64,000 nt of DNA, taken from positions 1 to 64,000 of the forward strand of contig NZ_BDMM01000008.1 in assembly GCF_002157625.1 (NCBI RefSeq). The letters run 5' to 3'. Shown here piece by piece: positions 18,155 to 26,405 of the stretch (the stretch's first letter is position 1; the number at the start of each line of letters is the position of its first letter). The notes under the pieces are model-generated. The model had not been told where the DNA came from. It saw only the letters and a program-made list of their open reading frames with translations, and ran no database searches. Made by a program: the position numbers and the translations under genes. Source of the DNA: Brevundimonas sp. SH203. Lineage in GTDB: Bacteria; Pseudomonadota; Alphaproteobacteria; Caulobacterales; Caulobacteraceae.

Positions 18155-18304
18155 ATGTGGTATTTTTCCTGGATACTGGGGCTGGGTCTGGCCGTCGGCT
18201 TCGGCGTTCTGAACGGCCTGTGGCACGAGTTCCACCTGTTCGACGAAGGCGACGCCGGCCTGTCCACGCCGGACGCATCGAAAGAGGGCGATGTCCCTCT
18301 CTAG
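18155..18304 (+). CDS. cydX: cytochrome bd small subunit CydX
   Basis: A 49-codon ORF starting MWYFSWILGLGLAV, the diagnostic CydX N-terminus, with one membrane helix (about residues 5-23) followed by LWHEFHLFDEGD. CydX stabilises the haem sites of CydAB. AGGAGA lies 9 nt upstream of the ATG. It overlaps the start of hemN by 14 bp. It is too short for usual ORF length cut-offs and is easily missed, but motif and position leave little doubt. Confidence 0.95.
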   Translation: MWYFSWILGLGLAVGFGVLNGLWHEFHLFDEGDAGLSTPDASKEGDVPL

Positions 18305-19679
18305 TCCGGTCGTCGAACCGTCGGCGGCGTCCTGCGCCGATCTGATCGCGCGTTACGACGCCAATGCGCCGCGCTACACCTCCTATCCGACGGCGGCGCA
18401 GTTCACGCCCGCCATCGGGGCCGGGCAGTGGGGCGACTGGCTGGCCCGCGCGCCGCTGGATCAGGCGGTGTCGCTGTATCTGCACATCCCCTTCTGCAAG
18501 CGACTGTGCTGGTATTGCGGGTGCAACACCCGGGCGATGAACCGCGAGAGCGTCATCGCCAGCTATGTCGATCTGCTGCTTCGCGAGGCCGATCTGGTGC
18601 TGGAGCGGATCGGCGGGCCGGTGCGGGTCGGCTCGATCCATCTCGGCGGGGGCACGCCCAATATGCTGGCGCCCGCCGATCTGGAGCGGCTGTTCGCCGG
18701 TCTGGCGGCCCGGTTCGACCTGGGCGACTGTTTCGAGATCGCCGCCGAACTGGACCCCGAAGTCCTGACGCCGGAATGGGTCGAGGCGGCGGGCCGGATC
18801 GGCCTGACCCGCGCCAGCCTGGGGGTTCAGGATCTGTCGCCGGACGTGCAGGCGGCCGTCAATCGACCCGAACGGTTCGAGACCATCCGCTGGGCCGCGG
18901 AAGCCTTGCGGGCGCAGGGCCTCGTTTCGCTGAACCTGGACCTGATGTACGGCCTGCCGCGCCAGACGGCGGAACATGTCGTCACCACCCTGGGGCTCGT
19001 CACCACCCTGCGGCCCGAGCGGATCGCCCTGTTCGGCTATGCCCATGTGCCGTGGATGAAGCCGCATCAGAAGCTGATCAAGGACGACGAACTGCCCGGC
19101 CCCTCGCTGCGCTTCCTGCAGAGCCAGGCGGCGTCGCGGTATCTGACCCGCAAGGGCTGGACGTCGATCGGCCTGGATCATTTCGCCCTGCCGCACGACG
19201 GCCTGGCGGCGGCGCAACGCGCGGGCCGGCTGCGTCGCAACTTCCAGGGCTACACGACCGACCAGGCCCCGGTTCTGATCGGACTGGGCGTCTCGTCGAT
19301 CAGCCGCACGCCCGACAGCTATGTCCAGAACCTGTCGGTGGAGCGGGAATGGCGGGCCGCCGTGTCTGCGGGCCATCTGCCGACGGCGCGGGGCGTGGTC
19401 CTGAGCCGGCACGATGTCTTCGTGGGCGCGATCATCGAGCGGCTGATGTGCGACTTCGCCGTCGATGTCGCCGAGGTCGCCGCGCGGCATGACTGCGCGG
19501 TCGACAGCGTCGCCGGCGCCTGGACCCTGCTGGAGCGGTTCGCCAGGGACGGATTGATCGAGGTCGAGGGGCAAAGGCTCGTCGTGACGGACCTGGGACG
19601 GCCGTTCGTTCGCGCCGTCTGCGCCGCCTTCGATCCGGCCGCCGTCGCAGTCGCCAACCGGCACGCGCGCGTGGTTTGA
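18291..19679 (+). CDS. hemN: oxygen-independent coproporphyrinogen III dehydrogenase
   Basis: A 462-aa radical-SAM enzyme that decarboxylates coproporphyrinogen III without oxygen. The cluster motif is HIPFCKRLCWYCGCNT (CxxxCxxC plus the extra Cys of true HemN), followed by GSIHLGGGTPN, ASLGVQDLS, LMYGLPRQT and GFGY-like ALFGYAHVPW. The length equals E. coli HemN. The start lies inside cydX, giving translational coupling with the bd operon. Co-expression with cytochrome bd makes sense because haem is still needed when oxygen is too low for HemF, which is encoded at 44452-45333. Confidence 0.94.
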   Translation: MSLSSPVVEPSAASCADLIARYDANAPRYTSYPTAAQFTPAIGAGQWGDWLARAPLDQAVSLYLHIPFCKRLCWYCGCNTRAMNRESVIASYVDLLLREADLVLERIGGPVRVGSIHLGGGTPNMLAPADLERLFAGLAARFDLGDCFEIAAELDPEVLTPEWVEAAGRIGLTRASLGVQDLSPDVQAAVNRPERFETIRWAAEALRAQGLVSLNLDLMYGLPRQTAEHVVTTLGLVTTLRPERIALFGYAHVPWMKPHQKLIKDDELPGPSLRFLQSQAASRYLTRKGWTSIGLDHFALPHDGLAAAQRAGRLRRNFQGYTTDQAPVLIGLGVSSISRTPDSYVQNLSVEREWRAAVSAGHLPTARGVVLSRHDVFVGAIIERLMCDFAVDVAEVAARHDCAVDSVAGAWTLLERFARDGLIEVEGQRLVVTDLGRPFVRAVCAAFDPAAVAVANRHARVV

Positions 19680-19734
19680 GGGCCGCATCGGCGCACATCG
19701 TGCGCGCGGTTGGGGATTTTGTCCGCATCCGAGG

Positions 19735-19767
19735 CAAAAACCGCCCTTTCGCGCTGGTGCGGGCGGT
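19735..19767 (-). terminator. possible minus-strand terminator between hemN and an aminotransferase gene
   Basis: Read on the minus strand, ACCGCCC (19767-19761) pairs with GGGCGGT (19746-19740) and is followed by five T (19740-19736). Both flanking genes are on the plus strand, where no T run follows, so it would stop antisense rather than gene transcripts. Confidence 0.4.
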
Positions 19768-19831
19768 CGCAGGCGCGCTAATCGCTTGGGCGGCCGATTT
19801 CTAGGCCGCGACCCCGAACGACGAGTCAGTC

Positions 19832-21040
19832 ATGTCCGAAGAATTCTACCGCATGAAGCGGTTGCCGCCCTATGTCATCGCCGAGACCAATGCGATGCGA
19901 GCGGCCGCACGCGCAGCGGGCGAGGACGTGATCGACCTGGGCATGGGCAACCCGGACCTGCCGCCGCCCCAGCACGTGATCGACAAGCTGATCGAGGTGG
20001 CCCGCAAGCCCGACGCCCACGGCTATTCGCAGTCCAAGGGCATTCCCGGCCTGCGCCGGGCCCAGGCCAACTATTACGGCCGCCGTTTCGGCGTGGACGT
20101 CGATCCCGAGACCGAGGTGATCGTCACCATGGGCTCGAAGGAAGGTCTGGCCAGTCTGGCCACCGCCATCACCGAGCCGGGCGACGTGATCCTGGCGCCC
20201 AATCCGTCCTATCCGATCCACACCTTCGGCTTCATCATCGCCGGCGCCGCGATCCGCAGCGTGCCGACCACGCCGGACGAACACTATTTCGAGGCGCTGG
20301 AGCGGGCCATGGCCTTCACCGTGCCGCGCCCGAAGGTTCTGGTGATGAACTATCCGTCGAACCCGACGGCCGAGACGGTCGATCTGGCCTTCTATGAACG
20401 GGTCGTGGACTTCGCCAAGGCCAACGACCTGTGGATCATCAGCGATCTGGCCTATTCGGAACTGTATTACGACGGCAAGCCGACCGTCTCGATCCTGCAG
20501 GTGCCGGGGGCCAAGGATGTGGCGATCGAGTTCACGTCGCTGTCCAAGACCTATAGCATGGCGGGCTGGCGGATGGGGTTCGCGGTCGGCAACAAGAAAC
20601 TGATTTCGGCCATGACGCGGGTGAAATCCTATCTCGACTACGGCGCCTTCACCCCGATCCAGGCGGCGGCCTGCGCGGCGCTGAACGGGCCGCAGGACAT
20701 CGTGGAGCAGAACCGCCAGCTCTATCACCGTCGTCGCGACGTGCTGATCGACAGCTTCGGTCGCGCGGGGTGGGACATTCCCAAGCCCGCCGCCTCCATG
20801 TTCGCCTGGGCGCCGCTGCCGCCGGCGCTGAAGCATCTGGGCAGTCTGGAGTTCTCCAAACAACTTCTGACCCACGCCAAGGTCGCGGTGGCCGCCGGCG
20901 TCGGCTATGGCGAGAACGGCGAGGGCTTCGTCCGCATCGCCATGGTGGAGAACGAGCAGCGCATCCGTCAGGCCGCGCGCAATGTGAAGGCCTATCTGAA
21001 ATCGCAGGGCGTCAATGTGCCGCCCAGCCGTGAAGACTGA
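19832..21040 (+). CDS. PLP-dependent class I aminotransferase (AlaC/DapL-like)
   Basis: A 402-aa fold-type I aminotransferase. It has the family opening RLPPYVIAETN, VIDLGMGNPDLP, the MNYPSNPTAETVDL turn, and the PLP-binding lysine in TSLSKTYSMAGWRMG, then IRIAMVEN-like FVRIAMVENEQRIRQA with the carboxylate-binding arginine. Close relatives are annotated as glutamate-pyruvate aminotransferase AlaC or LL-diaminopimelate aminotransferase. The MRAAARAAGEDVIDLG pattern fits the AlaC group better, but the substrate is not certain. The DUF808 gene follows by 6 bp. Confidence 0.88.
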   Translation: MSEEFYRMKRLPPYVIAETNAMRAAARAAGEDVIDLGMGNPDLPPPQHVIDKLIEVARKPDAHGYSQSKGIPGLRRAQANYYGRRFGVDVDPETEVIVTMGSKEGLASLATAITEPGDVILAPNPSYPIHTFGFIIAGAAIRSVPTTPDEHYFEALERAMAFTVPRPKVLVMNYPSNPTAETVDLAFYERVVDFAKANDLWIISDLAYSELYYDGKPTVSILQVPGAKDVAIEFTSLSKTYSMAGWRMGFAVGNKKLISAMTRVKSYLDYGAFTPIQAAACAALNGPQDIVEQNRQLYHRRRDVLIDSFGRAGWDIPKPAASMFAWAPLPPALKHLGSLEFSKQLLTHAKVAVAAGVGYGENGEGFVRIAMVENEQRIRQAARNVKAYLKSQGVNVPPSRED

Positions 21041-21046
21041 GCCGAG

Positions 21047-21991
21047 ATGCCTTCTGGATTGATCGCGCTGCTGGACGACGTGGCCGGCATCGCCAAGCTG
21101 GCGGCCGCGTCGCTGGACGATGTGGGCGCCGCCGCCGGCAAGGCCTCGACCAAGGCGGCCGGGGTGGTGGTGGACGATGCGGCGGTGACGCCGCGCTATG
21201 TCACCGGCCTGTCGCCCAGTCGGGAACTGCCGATCATCGGCAAGATCGCCCTGGGGTCGTTCCGCAACAAGCTGATCATCATCCTGCCGGCCGCGCTGCT
21301 GCTCAGCGCCTTTGCGCCCTGGGCCATCACGCCGATCCTGATGCTAGGCGGAACCTATCTGTGTTTCGAGGGCGCCGAGAAACTGCTGGAGGCCTTTGGT
21401 CACGGCGGCCATGACGAGGCGGCGGTCCAGACGGGCGACGCCGCCGCCCTGGAGAAGACGACCGTGTCCGGCGCGGTGCGAACCGACCTGATCCTGTCGG
21501 CCGAAATCATGGCCATCGCCCTGGCCGACGTGTCCGCCCAGCCGATCCTGACCCAGGCGGCGGTGCTGGTGGTGGTGGGCGTGGTCATGACCATCGCCGT
21601 CTATGGTGTGGTCGGCCTGATCGTGAAGATGGACGACATCGGACTGGTGCTGGCGCGCCGCGACAACGCCGGGGTGCGCGGTCTGGGGCGCGGTCTGGTC
21701 AAGGGCATGCCGGTGGTGATGAGCGCGCTTTCGGCGATCGGCACGGCGGCCATGTTGTGGGTCGGCGGCGGCATTCTGGTCCACGGCTCGCATACGCTGG
21801 GTCTGCACTGGCCGGCCGTGCCGCTGGAGCATCTGTCCCATGCTGTAGCCGCTGCGACGGGGCCGCTGGGCGCCGTGACGGGCTGGCTGACGACGGCCGT
21901 GGCCTCGGCGGTCGTGGGTCTGGTCGTCGGGGGGCTGGTCGTGCTGGTCGTGCATCAGATCGGTCGCCTGCGCGGCAAGGAATCGCATTAG
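21047..21991 (+). CDS. DUF808 (YedI-like) inner-membrane protein
   Basis: A 314-aa multi-pass membrane protein of the DUF808 family. The typical opening SGLIALLDDVAGIAKLAAASLDDVGAAAGKASTKAAGVVVDD is present as a whole, followed by GLSPSRELPIIGKIALGS and several hydrophobic helices. Function of the family is unknown. It lies 6 bp after the aminotransferase, so co-transcription is likely, but a functional link is not evident. Confidence 0.9.
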   Translation: MPSGLIALLDDVAGIAKLAAASLDDVGAAAGKASTKAAGVVVDDAAVTPRYVTGLSPSRELPIIGKIALGSFRNKLIIILPAALLLSAFAPWAITPILMLGGTYLCFEGAEKLLEAFGHGGHDEAAVQTGDAAALEKTTVSGAVRTDLILSAEIMAIALADVSAQPILTQAAVLVVVGVVMTIAVYGVVGLIVKMDDIGLVLARRDNAGVRGLGRGLVKGMPVVMSALSAIGTAAMLWVGGGILVHGSHTLGLHWPAVPLEHLSHAVAAATGPLGAVTGWLTTAVASAVVGLVVGGLVVLVVHQIGRLRGKESH

Positions 21992-22074
21992 GGCCAAGCC
22001 TGTCCCGGCGCCTGTCACGCAGATGCAATCCGCAGCCGCTAGAGGCCGCCTGCCTGTCGTTGGAGTGTCCTGTC

Positions 22075-23802
22075 ATGTCGTCGATCAAGCCCTGGACCAA
22101 GTCCGTGTCGCGTAGCGCCGCCCTGGCGGTGCTGGCCGCCGTGTCGATGGCGGGCGTCGCTCAGGCGCAGGTCGCCACGACCCAGAGCCCTGCGTCCCAG
22201 GCCTCGGCTGCGGCCCTGGCGCCGCCCAAACTGATCGTGACCATCGTGGTGGACCAGTTCAGCGCCAATCTGTTCGATCAATATCGCGGGCGTTTCTCCG
22301 GCGGTCTGCGCCGCATGGCCGATCAGGGCCTGGTGTCGATCAACGGCTATCAGAGCCACGGCCTGACCGAGACCTGCCCCGGCCATTCCACCATCCTGAC
22401 CGGGATGCATCCGGTCGAAACGGGCATTCCCGCCAACGACTGGATCGACGCCAAGACGGGCAAGGAGGTCTATTGCCTGGCCTCGACCCGCAACCATCTG
22501 GCCCATGGTCGCGACGACACCGACAACGGCCCGGTCGGCACCGAGCAGCTTCAGGCCACGACGGTCGGCGACTGGCTGAAGGCCGTCAGCCCCCAGAGCA
22601 AGGTGTTCGGCGTTTCGGGCAAGGATCGCGGGGCCATCAATCTGGCGGGCCATCAGGGCCAGGCCTTCTGGTTCACAGACGGTTTCGGCCTGACCACCTA
22701 TGTCGAGCCGGGTCAGACGGCGGAGGGGCGACTGGCGCCCGTCGCCGGTTTCAACCGCGCCTTCAACGCCTGGCTGGCCGCCAATCCCGTGACCTGGGAC
22801 TATCGGAACGGCGAGTGCCGCGCCCTGGCCGGCGACTGGACCATCCGGGGCCAGACCTTCCATTCGCAACTGCCGCCGGCCAGACTGGCGTTCGACAACA
22901 CGCCGTTGCTGGACGAACAGACGCTGAAGGCCGCCGAATATCTGCTGGACACGCAGAAGCTGGGGCAGGGCGCTGCGACGGACATGCTGGGCGTCAGCCT
23001 GTCGGCGACCGACCGCATCGGCCACGCCTATGGCACCCAGGGGCCGGAAATGTGCGAGCAGATGCACCGTCTGGACGCGGCGCTGGGCGACTTCCTGGAT
23101 AAATTGGCCCAGGCGCCGGGCGGCGCCCTTGTGGTGCTGACGGCCGATCACGGCGGGTCGGACTTCGTCGAGCGACTGCACGCCCACGGCTATCCGCACG
23201 CGCGCCGGCTGGATACGGATGCGATCCAGTCGGTCAATACGGCGCTGAAGACCCGTTTCAACCTGCCGGTCGATCCTTTGCAGGCAGGCGGCAGCGGTCT
23301 GATGGTCGCCGACGCCGAGCATAAATCTCTCCCCGATCCCTTGCGCACCCAGATCGCCGAGGCGGCGGTCGAGATGTTGCGCCAACTGCCCGACGTCGCC
23401 TTCGCCGAGACGCGGGACCGGCTGCTGGCCGAACCGATCCCCGACAGCCGTCAGCCTGAGATGATGACTCTGCGCGAGCGGATGCGCCTGTCGACGGTGG
23501 CCGAACGCTCGCCCGACATCCAGTTCGCCTTGGCCCAGAACGTCAACGGCGGCGGTCGCGTCGGCGGGACGATCGGCGGCCATGGCACCCCGTTCGAATT
23601 CGACCGCCGCGTGCCGATCATCTTCTGGTGGCCCGGCGCGCACGGCGAGGAACGCTTCCTGCCCATCCGCACGGTCGACATCGCCCCGACCCTGGCGCAC
23701 CTGATCGGCGTTCCGGCCCCCCAGGTCGAGGGTCGCTGCATCGACCTGAACGGGTTCGCCGTCGCGGATTGCCCGGCGACGGCGCAGACGCCTGCGCGGT
23801 AA
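22075..23802 (+). CDS. PafA-like alkaline phosphatase, secreted
   Basis: A 575-aa periplasmic phosphatase of the alkaline-phosphatase superfamily, type I phosphodiesterase/PafA branch. The signal peptide (residues 1-31) ends AQA. Metal ligands are visible: VVDQFSANLFDQYR, the nucleophile Thr in TETCPGHSTILTG, GVSLSATDRIGHAYG, LTADHGG, and GGTIGGHGTPFEFDRRVP. It would release phosphate from phosphomonoesters. The ATG at 22075 has GGAG 9 nt upstream and fits the signal peptide; the longer upstream open frame is the DUF808 coding region in another frame. Confidence 0.88.
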   Translation: MSSIKPWTKSVSRSAALAVLAAVSMAGVAQAQVATTQSPASQASAAALAPPKLIVTIVVDQFSANLFDQYRGRFSGGLRRMADQGLVSINGYQSHGLTETCPGHSTILTGMHPVETGIPANDWIDAKTGKEVYCLASTRNHLAHGRDDTDNGPVGTEQLQATTVGDWLKAVSPQSKVFGVSGKDRGAINLAGHQGQAFWFTDGFGLTTYVEPGQTAEGRLAPVAGFNRAFNAWLAANPVTWDYRNGECRALAGDWTIRGQTFHSQLPPARLAFDNTPLLDEQTLKAAEYLLDTQKLGQGAATDMLGVSLSATDRIGHAYGTQGPEMCEQMHRLDAALGDFLDKLAQAPGGALVVLTADHGGSDFVERLHAHGYPHARRLDTDAIQSVNTALKTRFNLPVDPLQAGGSGLMVADAEHKSLPDPLRTQIAEAAVEMLRQLPDVAFAETRDRLLAEPIPDSRQPEMMTLRERMRLSTVAERSPDIQFALAQNVNGGGRVGGTIGGHGTPFEFDRRVPIIFWWPGAHGEERFLPIRTVDIAPTLAHLIGVPAPQVEGRCIDLNGFAVADCPATAQTPAR

Positions 23803-23879
23803 ACTTCTGTGACGAGGCCGTAAACTCGTGTTTCCCGAGGGGAAGGCGGTCTTACGCCGGGCGCGTTTCGTGGGCAGTA

Positions 23880-23897
23880 AGGGGCGAATCCGCCCCT
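23880..23897 (+). other. short hairpin before pyk
   Basis: AGGGGCG (23880-23886) pairs with CGCCCCT (23891-23897) around AATC, 21 nt before the pyk start. No T run follows. Role unknown. Confidence 0.3.
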
Positions 23898-23918
23898 GAA
23901 GGCCAATAGGAAACGTCC

Positions 23919-25364
23919 ATGAACCGAGCCCGCCGCGCCCGCATCGTCGCGACCCTGGGGCCTGCAAGTCGCGCGCCCAGCACCGTCAAGGCGTTGGCGC
24001 AGGCCGGGGTCGATGTCTTTCGCCTGAACTTCAGCCACGGCTCGCATGAGGATCACGCCGCCGCCCTGAAGGCCGTGCGCGGGGCCGAGATGGCGCTGCA
24101 ACGTCCGCTGGGCGTGCTGGCGGACTTGCAGGGGCCGAAGCTGCGGCTGGGACGGTTCAAGGACGTCGAAATTTTGGTCAGGCCGGGCCACACCATGCGC
24201 TTCGACCTGGACCCGACGCCGGGCGACGAGACGCGGGTGCAGATGCCGCATCCTGAAATCTTCAAGGCCCTGCGTCCCGGCATGCTGCTGCTGCTGGATG
24301 ACGGCCGGGTGCGTCTGCGCGTCGGCGAACGCACCGACGACTGGGCCGATGTGACGGTCGAAAGCGGCTCGAAACTGTCCGATCGCAAGGGGGTGGCGGT
24401 GCCGGAGGCGGTGATCCCGGTCTCGGCCCTGACGCCCAAGGACCGCGAGGATCTGGCCTTCGCCCTGCGGATGGGCGTGGACTGGGTGGCGCTCAGTTTC
24501 GTTCAGAAGCCCGAGGACATGGCCGAGCTGAAGCGGATCGTGAACGGTCAGGCCGCCTGTCTGGCCAAGATCGAAAAGCCGGCGGCCCTGGCCGATCTGG
24601 AAGCCATTCTGGATTATTGCGACGGGGTCATGGTGGCGCGCGGCGATCTGGGCGTCGAACTGGACCCCGAAGACGTGCCGGTGGCGCAAAAGCAGATCGT
24701 GCGCGCGGCCCGCAATCGCGGCGTGCCGGTGATCGTGGCGACCCAGATGCTGGAATCCATGACCAGCGCCCCGGCCCCGACCCGCGCCGAGGCGACCGAC
24801 GTGGCCAACGCCGTCTATGAAGGCGCCGACGCCCTGATGCTGTCGGCCGAGACGGCGTCGGGCGACTATCCGCTGGAATCCGTCGGCATCATGAGCCGCA
24901 TCATCGAACGGGTCGAACGCGATCCTATGTGGCCCAGCCTGATGGGCGCCGAACACGCGGGCATGGACGAGCATGACGTGGACGCCCTGGTCGGGGCGGC
25001 GGCCATGGCGGCCGGCGCCCCCTCGACAGGCTGTCTGGTGGTGTTCACCACCCTGGGCGGCACGGCGCGGCGGATGGCGCGCGAACGGCCGCTGAAGCCG
25101 ATCCTGGTGCTGACGCCCAATCCGAACACCGCGCGCCGTCTGGCCCTGGTCTGGGGGCTGGAGCCGCGTCTGGGCGATCAGCCGGACTCGCTGGAGGCCG
25201 TCACCGACGATGCGGTGAACAGCGCCGTCCGATACGGCCTGGCCGAGCCGGGCCAGCGCATCTTGATCCTGGCGGGCACGCCGTTCGGCGCGCCGGGCGC
25301 GGCCAATCTGCTGCGTCTGGCCCATGCGCCGGCGGCCACGTCCAAGGGGCGCAAGAAGGGCTAA
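23919..25364 (+). CDS. pyk: pyruvate kinase
   Basis: A 481-aa glycolytic enzyme converting phosphoenolpyruvate and ADP to pyruvate and ATP. The barrel starts RARIVATLGPAS; substrate and metal motifs are FRLNFSHGSHEDH, LADLQGPKLRLG, the catalytic lysine in ACLAKIEKPAAL, MVARGDLGVELDPEDVP and VIVATQMLESM. A B domain sits at about residues 70-165, and the C-terminal allosteric domain is complete. TAGGAAACG precedes the ATG. It overlaps the convergent oxidoreductase by 4 bp. Confidence 0.96.
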   Translation: MNRARRARIVATLGPASRAPSTVKALAQAGVDVFRLNFSHGSHEDHAAALKAVRGAEMALQRPLGVLADLQGPKLRLGRFKDVEILVRPGHTMRFDLDPTPGDETRVQMPHPEIFKALRPGMLLLLDDGRVRLRVGERTDDWADVTVESGSKLSDRKGVAVPEAVIPVSALTPKDREDLAFALRMGVDWVALSFVQKPEDMAELKRIVNGQAACLAKIEKPAALADLEAILDYCDGVMVARGDLGVELDPEDVPVAQKQIVRAARNRGVPVIVATQMLESMTSAPAPTRAEATDVANAVYEGADALMLSAETASGDYPLESVGIMSRIIERVERDPMWPSLMGAEHAGMDEHDVDALVGAAAMAAGAPSTGCLVVFTTLGGTARRMARERPLKPILVLTPNPNTARRLALVWGLEPRLGDQPDSLEAVTDDAVNSAVRYGLAEPGQRILILAGTPFGAPGAANLLRLAHAPAATSKGRKKG

Positions 25365-26398
25365 AGCGCGACCTCGCGCCCTTCCGCCGCGCTGCGCAGG
25401 CCCGCGTCGATGATCCGCATCGTCGTCAGGGCCTGATCGGCGGGGACGGGGGGTGGACCCTCGCCCCGAATCGCGTCGCGCAGGACGGCGTAGAAGGCCG
25501 GATAGTCGCCGCGCTCGGGCGTCGGGGTGGTGTGGATCGGCCGGTCGTAGATCACCTGGGTCAGAACGCCGGGCGACGGGTCCAGGCCCCAGTCGGGGTC
25601 GCCGGGGCGCAGGCCGGCCTTGGACTGCCCCTCCTGAGCGTCCAGCCCGTGTTTGACGAAGCTGCCGCCGTCCCCATGCACGACGTAGCGCAGGCGGGAG
25701 TCCGCCGTCAGATGCCCCATGTTCAGGATCACCCGCAGCCGGTCGTAGCGCAGCAGGACGTGGGCGTAGTCGATGGCTGTCGCGCCCCGCCGCTGGGCCT
25801 GAAGGTCGGCATAGACGCCCAGCGGCGCCCCGAACAACTGCACCGCCTGGTCGATCAGATGCGGCCCCAGGTCGGCCCAGACGCCGCCGTCGCGAGTGTC
25901 CTTCCAGCGGTCGGAAACGGTCGGGCGAAAGCGGTCGAAATGGCTTTCGAACACGGCGACCTCGCCAAGCGCGCCCTCGGCGATCAGGCGGCGCAGGGTC
26001 AGGAAGTCGGCGTCCCAGCGGCGGTTCTGGAACACGCTGAACACGCCGGGCGATGCAGCCGCGACGGCGGCGACCGCCTCGGCTTCGGCCAGAGTGGCGG
26101 CGAAGGGCTTGTCCACCACCACCGACTTGCCGGCCTTCAGCGCGGCGATGGACTGTTCGGCGTGCAGGGCGTCGGGCGTGGCGACGACGATCAGGCCGAT
26201 GTCGTCGCGCGACAGGGCCGTGTCCAGATCGGGCAGGACCGCGACATCCGGCAGGTCGGCGTGGACCGCATCGGGCCGCGACGACACGACGGCGCGCAGG
26301 ACCAGCCCCGGCGTCGCGGCAATCAGCGGGGCGTGAAAGGTCTGGCCTGCCAGGCCGTAGCCCACGATGGCGACGCCGATCGGATCGTTCGCACTCAT
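25361..26398 (-). CDS. Gfo/Idh/MocA-family oxidoreductase
   Basis: A 345-aa NAD(P)-dependent oxidoreductase. The Rossmann motif is VAIVGYGLAGQTFHAPLI (the YdgJ/YvaA subgroup), followed by the DKPFA-type catalytic Lys signature VVDKPFAATLAEAEAV, and a C-terminal beta-sheet domain with GGVWADLGPHLIDQA carrying the conserved His. The subgroup acts on cyclitols or sugars, but the substrate is unknown here. The start at 26398 (MSANDPIGV) lies 7 bp after the pccR stop, so it is probably the second gene of a pccR transcript; why it should be there is unclear. Confidence 0.85.
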   Translation of the reverse strand: MSANDPIGVAIVGYGLAGQTFHAPLIAATPGLVLRAVVSSRPDAVHADLPDVAVLPDLDTALSRDDIGLIVVATPDALHAEQSIAALKAGKSVVVDKPFAATLAEAEAVAAVAAASPGVFSVFQNRRWDADFLTLRRLIAEGALGEVAVFESHFDRFRPTVSDRWKDTRDGGVWADLGPHLIDQAVQLFGAPLGVYADLQAQRRGATAIDYAHVLLRYDRLRVILNMGHLTADSRLRYVVHGDGGSFVKHGLDAQEGQSKAGLRPGDPDWGLDPSPGVLTQVIYDRPIHTTPTPERGDYPAFYAVLRDAIRGEGPPPVPADQALTTMRIIDAGLRSAAEGREVAL

Positions 26399-26405
26399 GA
26401 CACGA

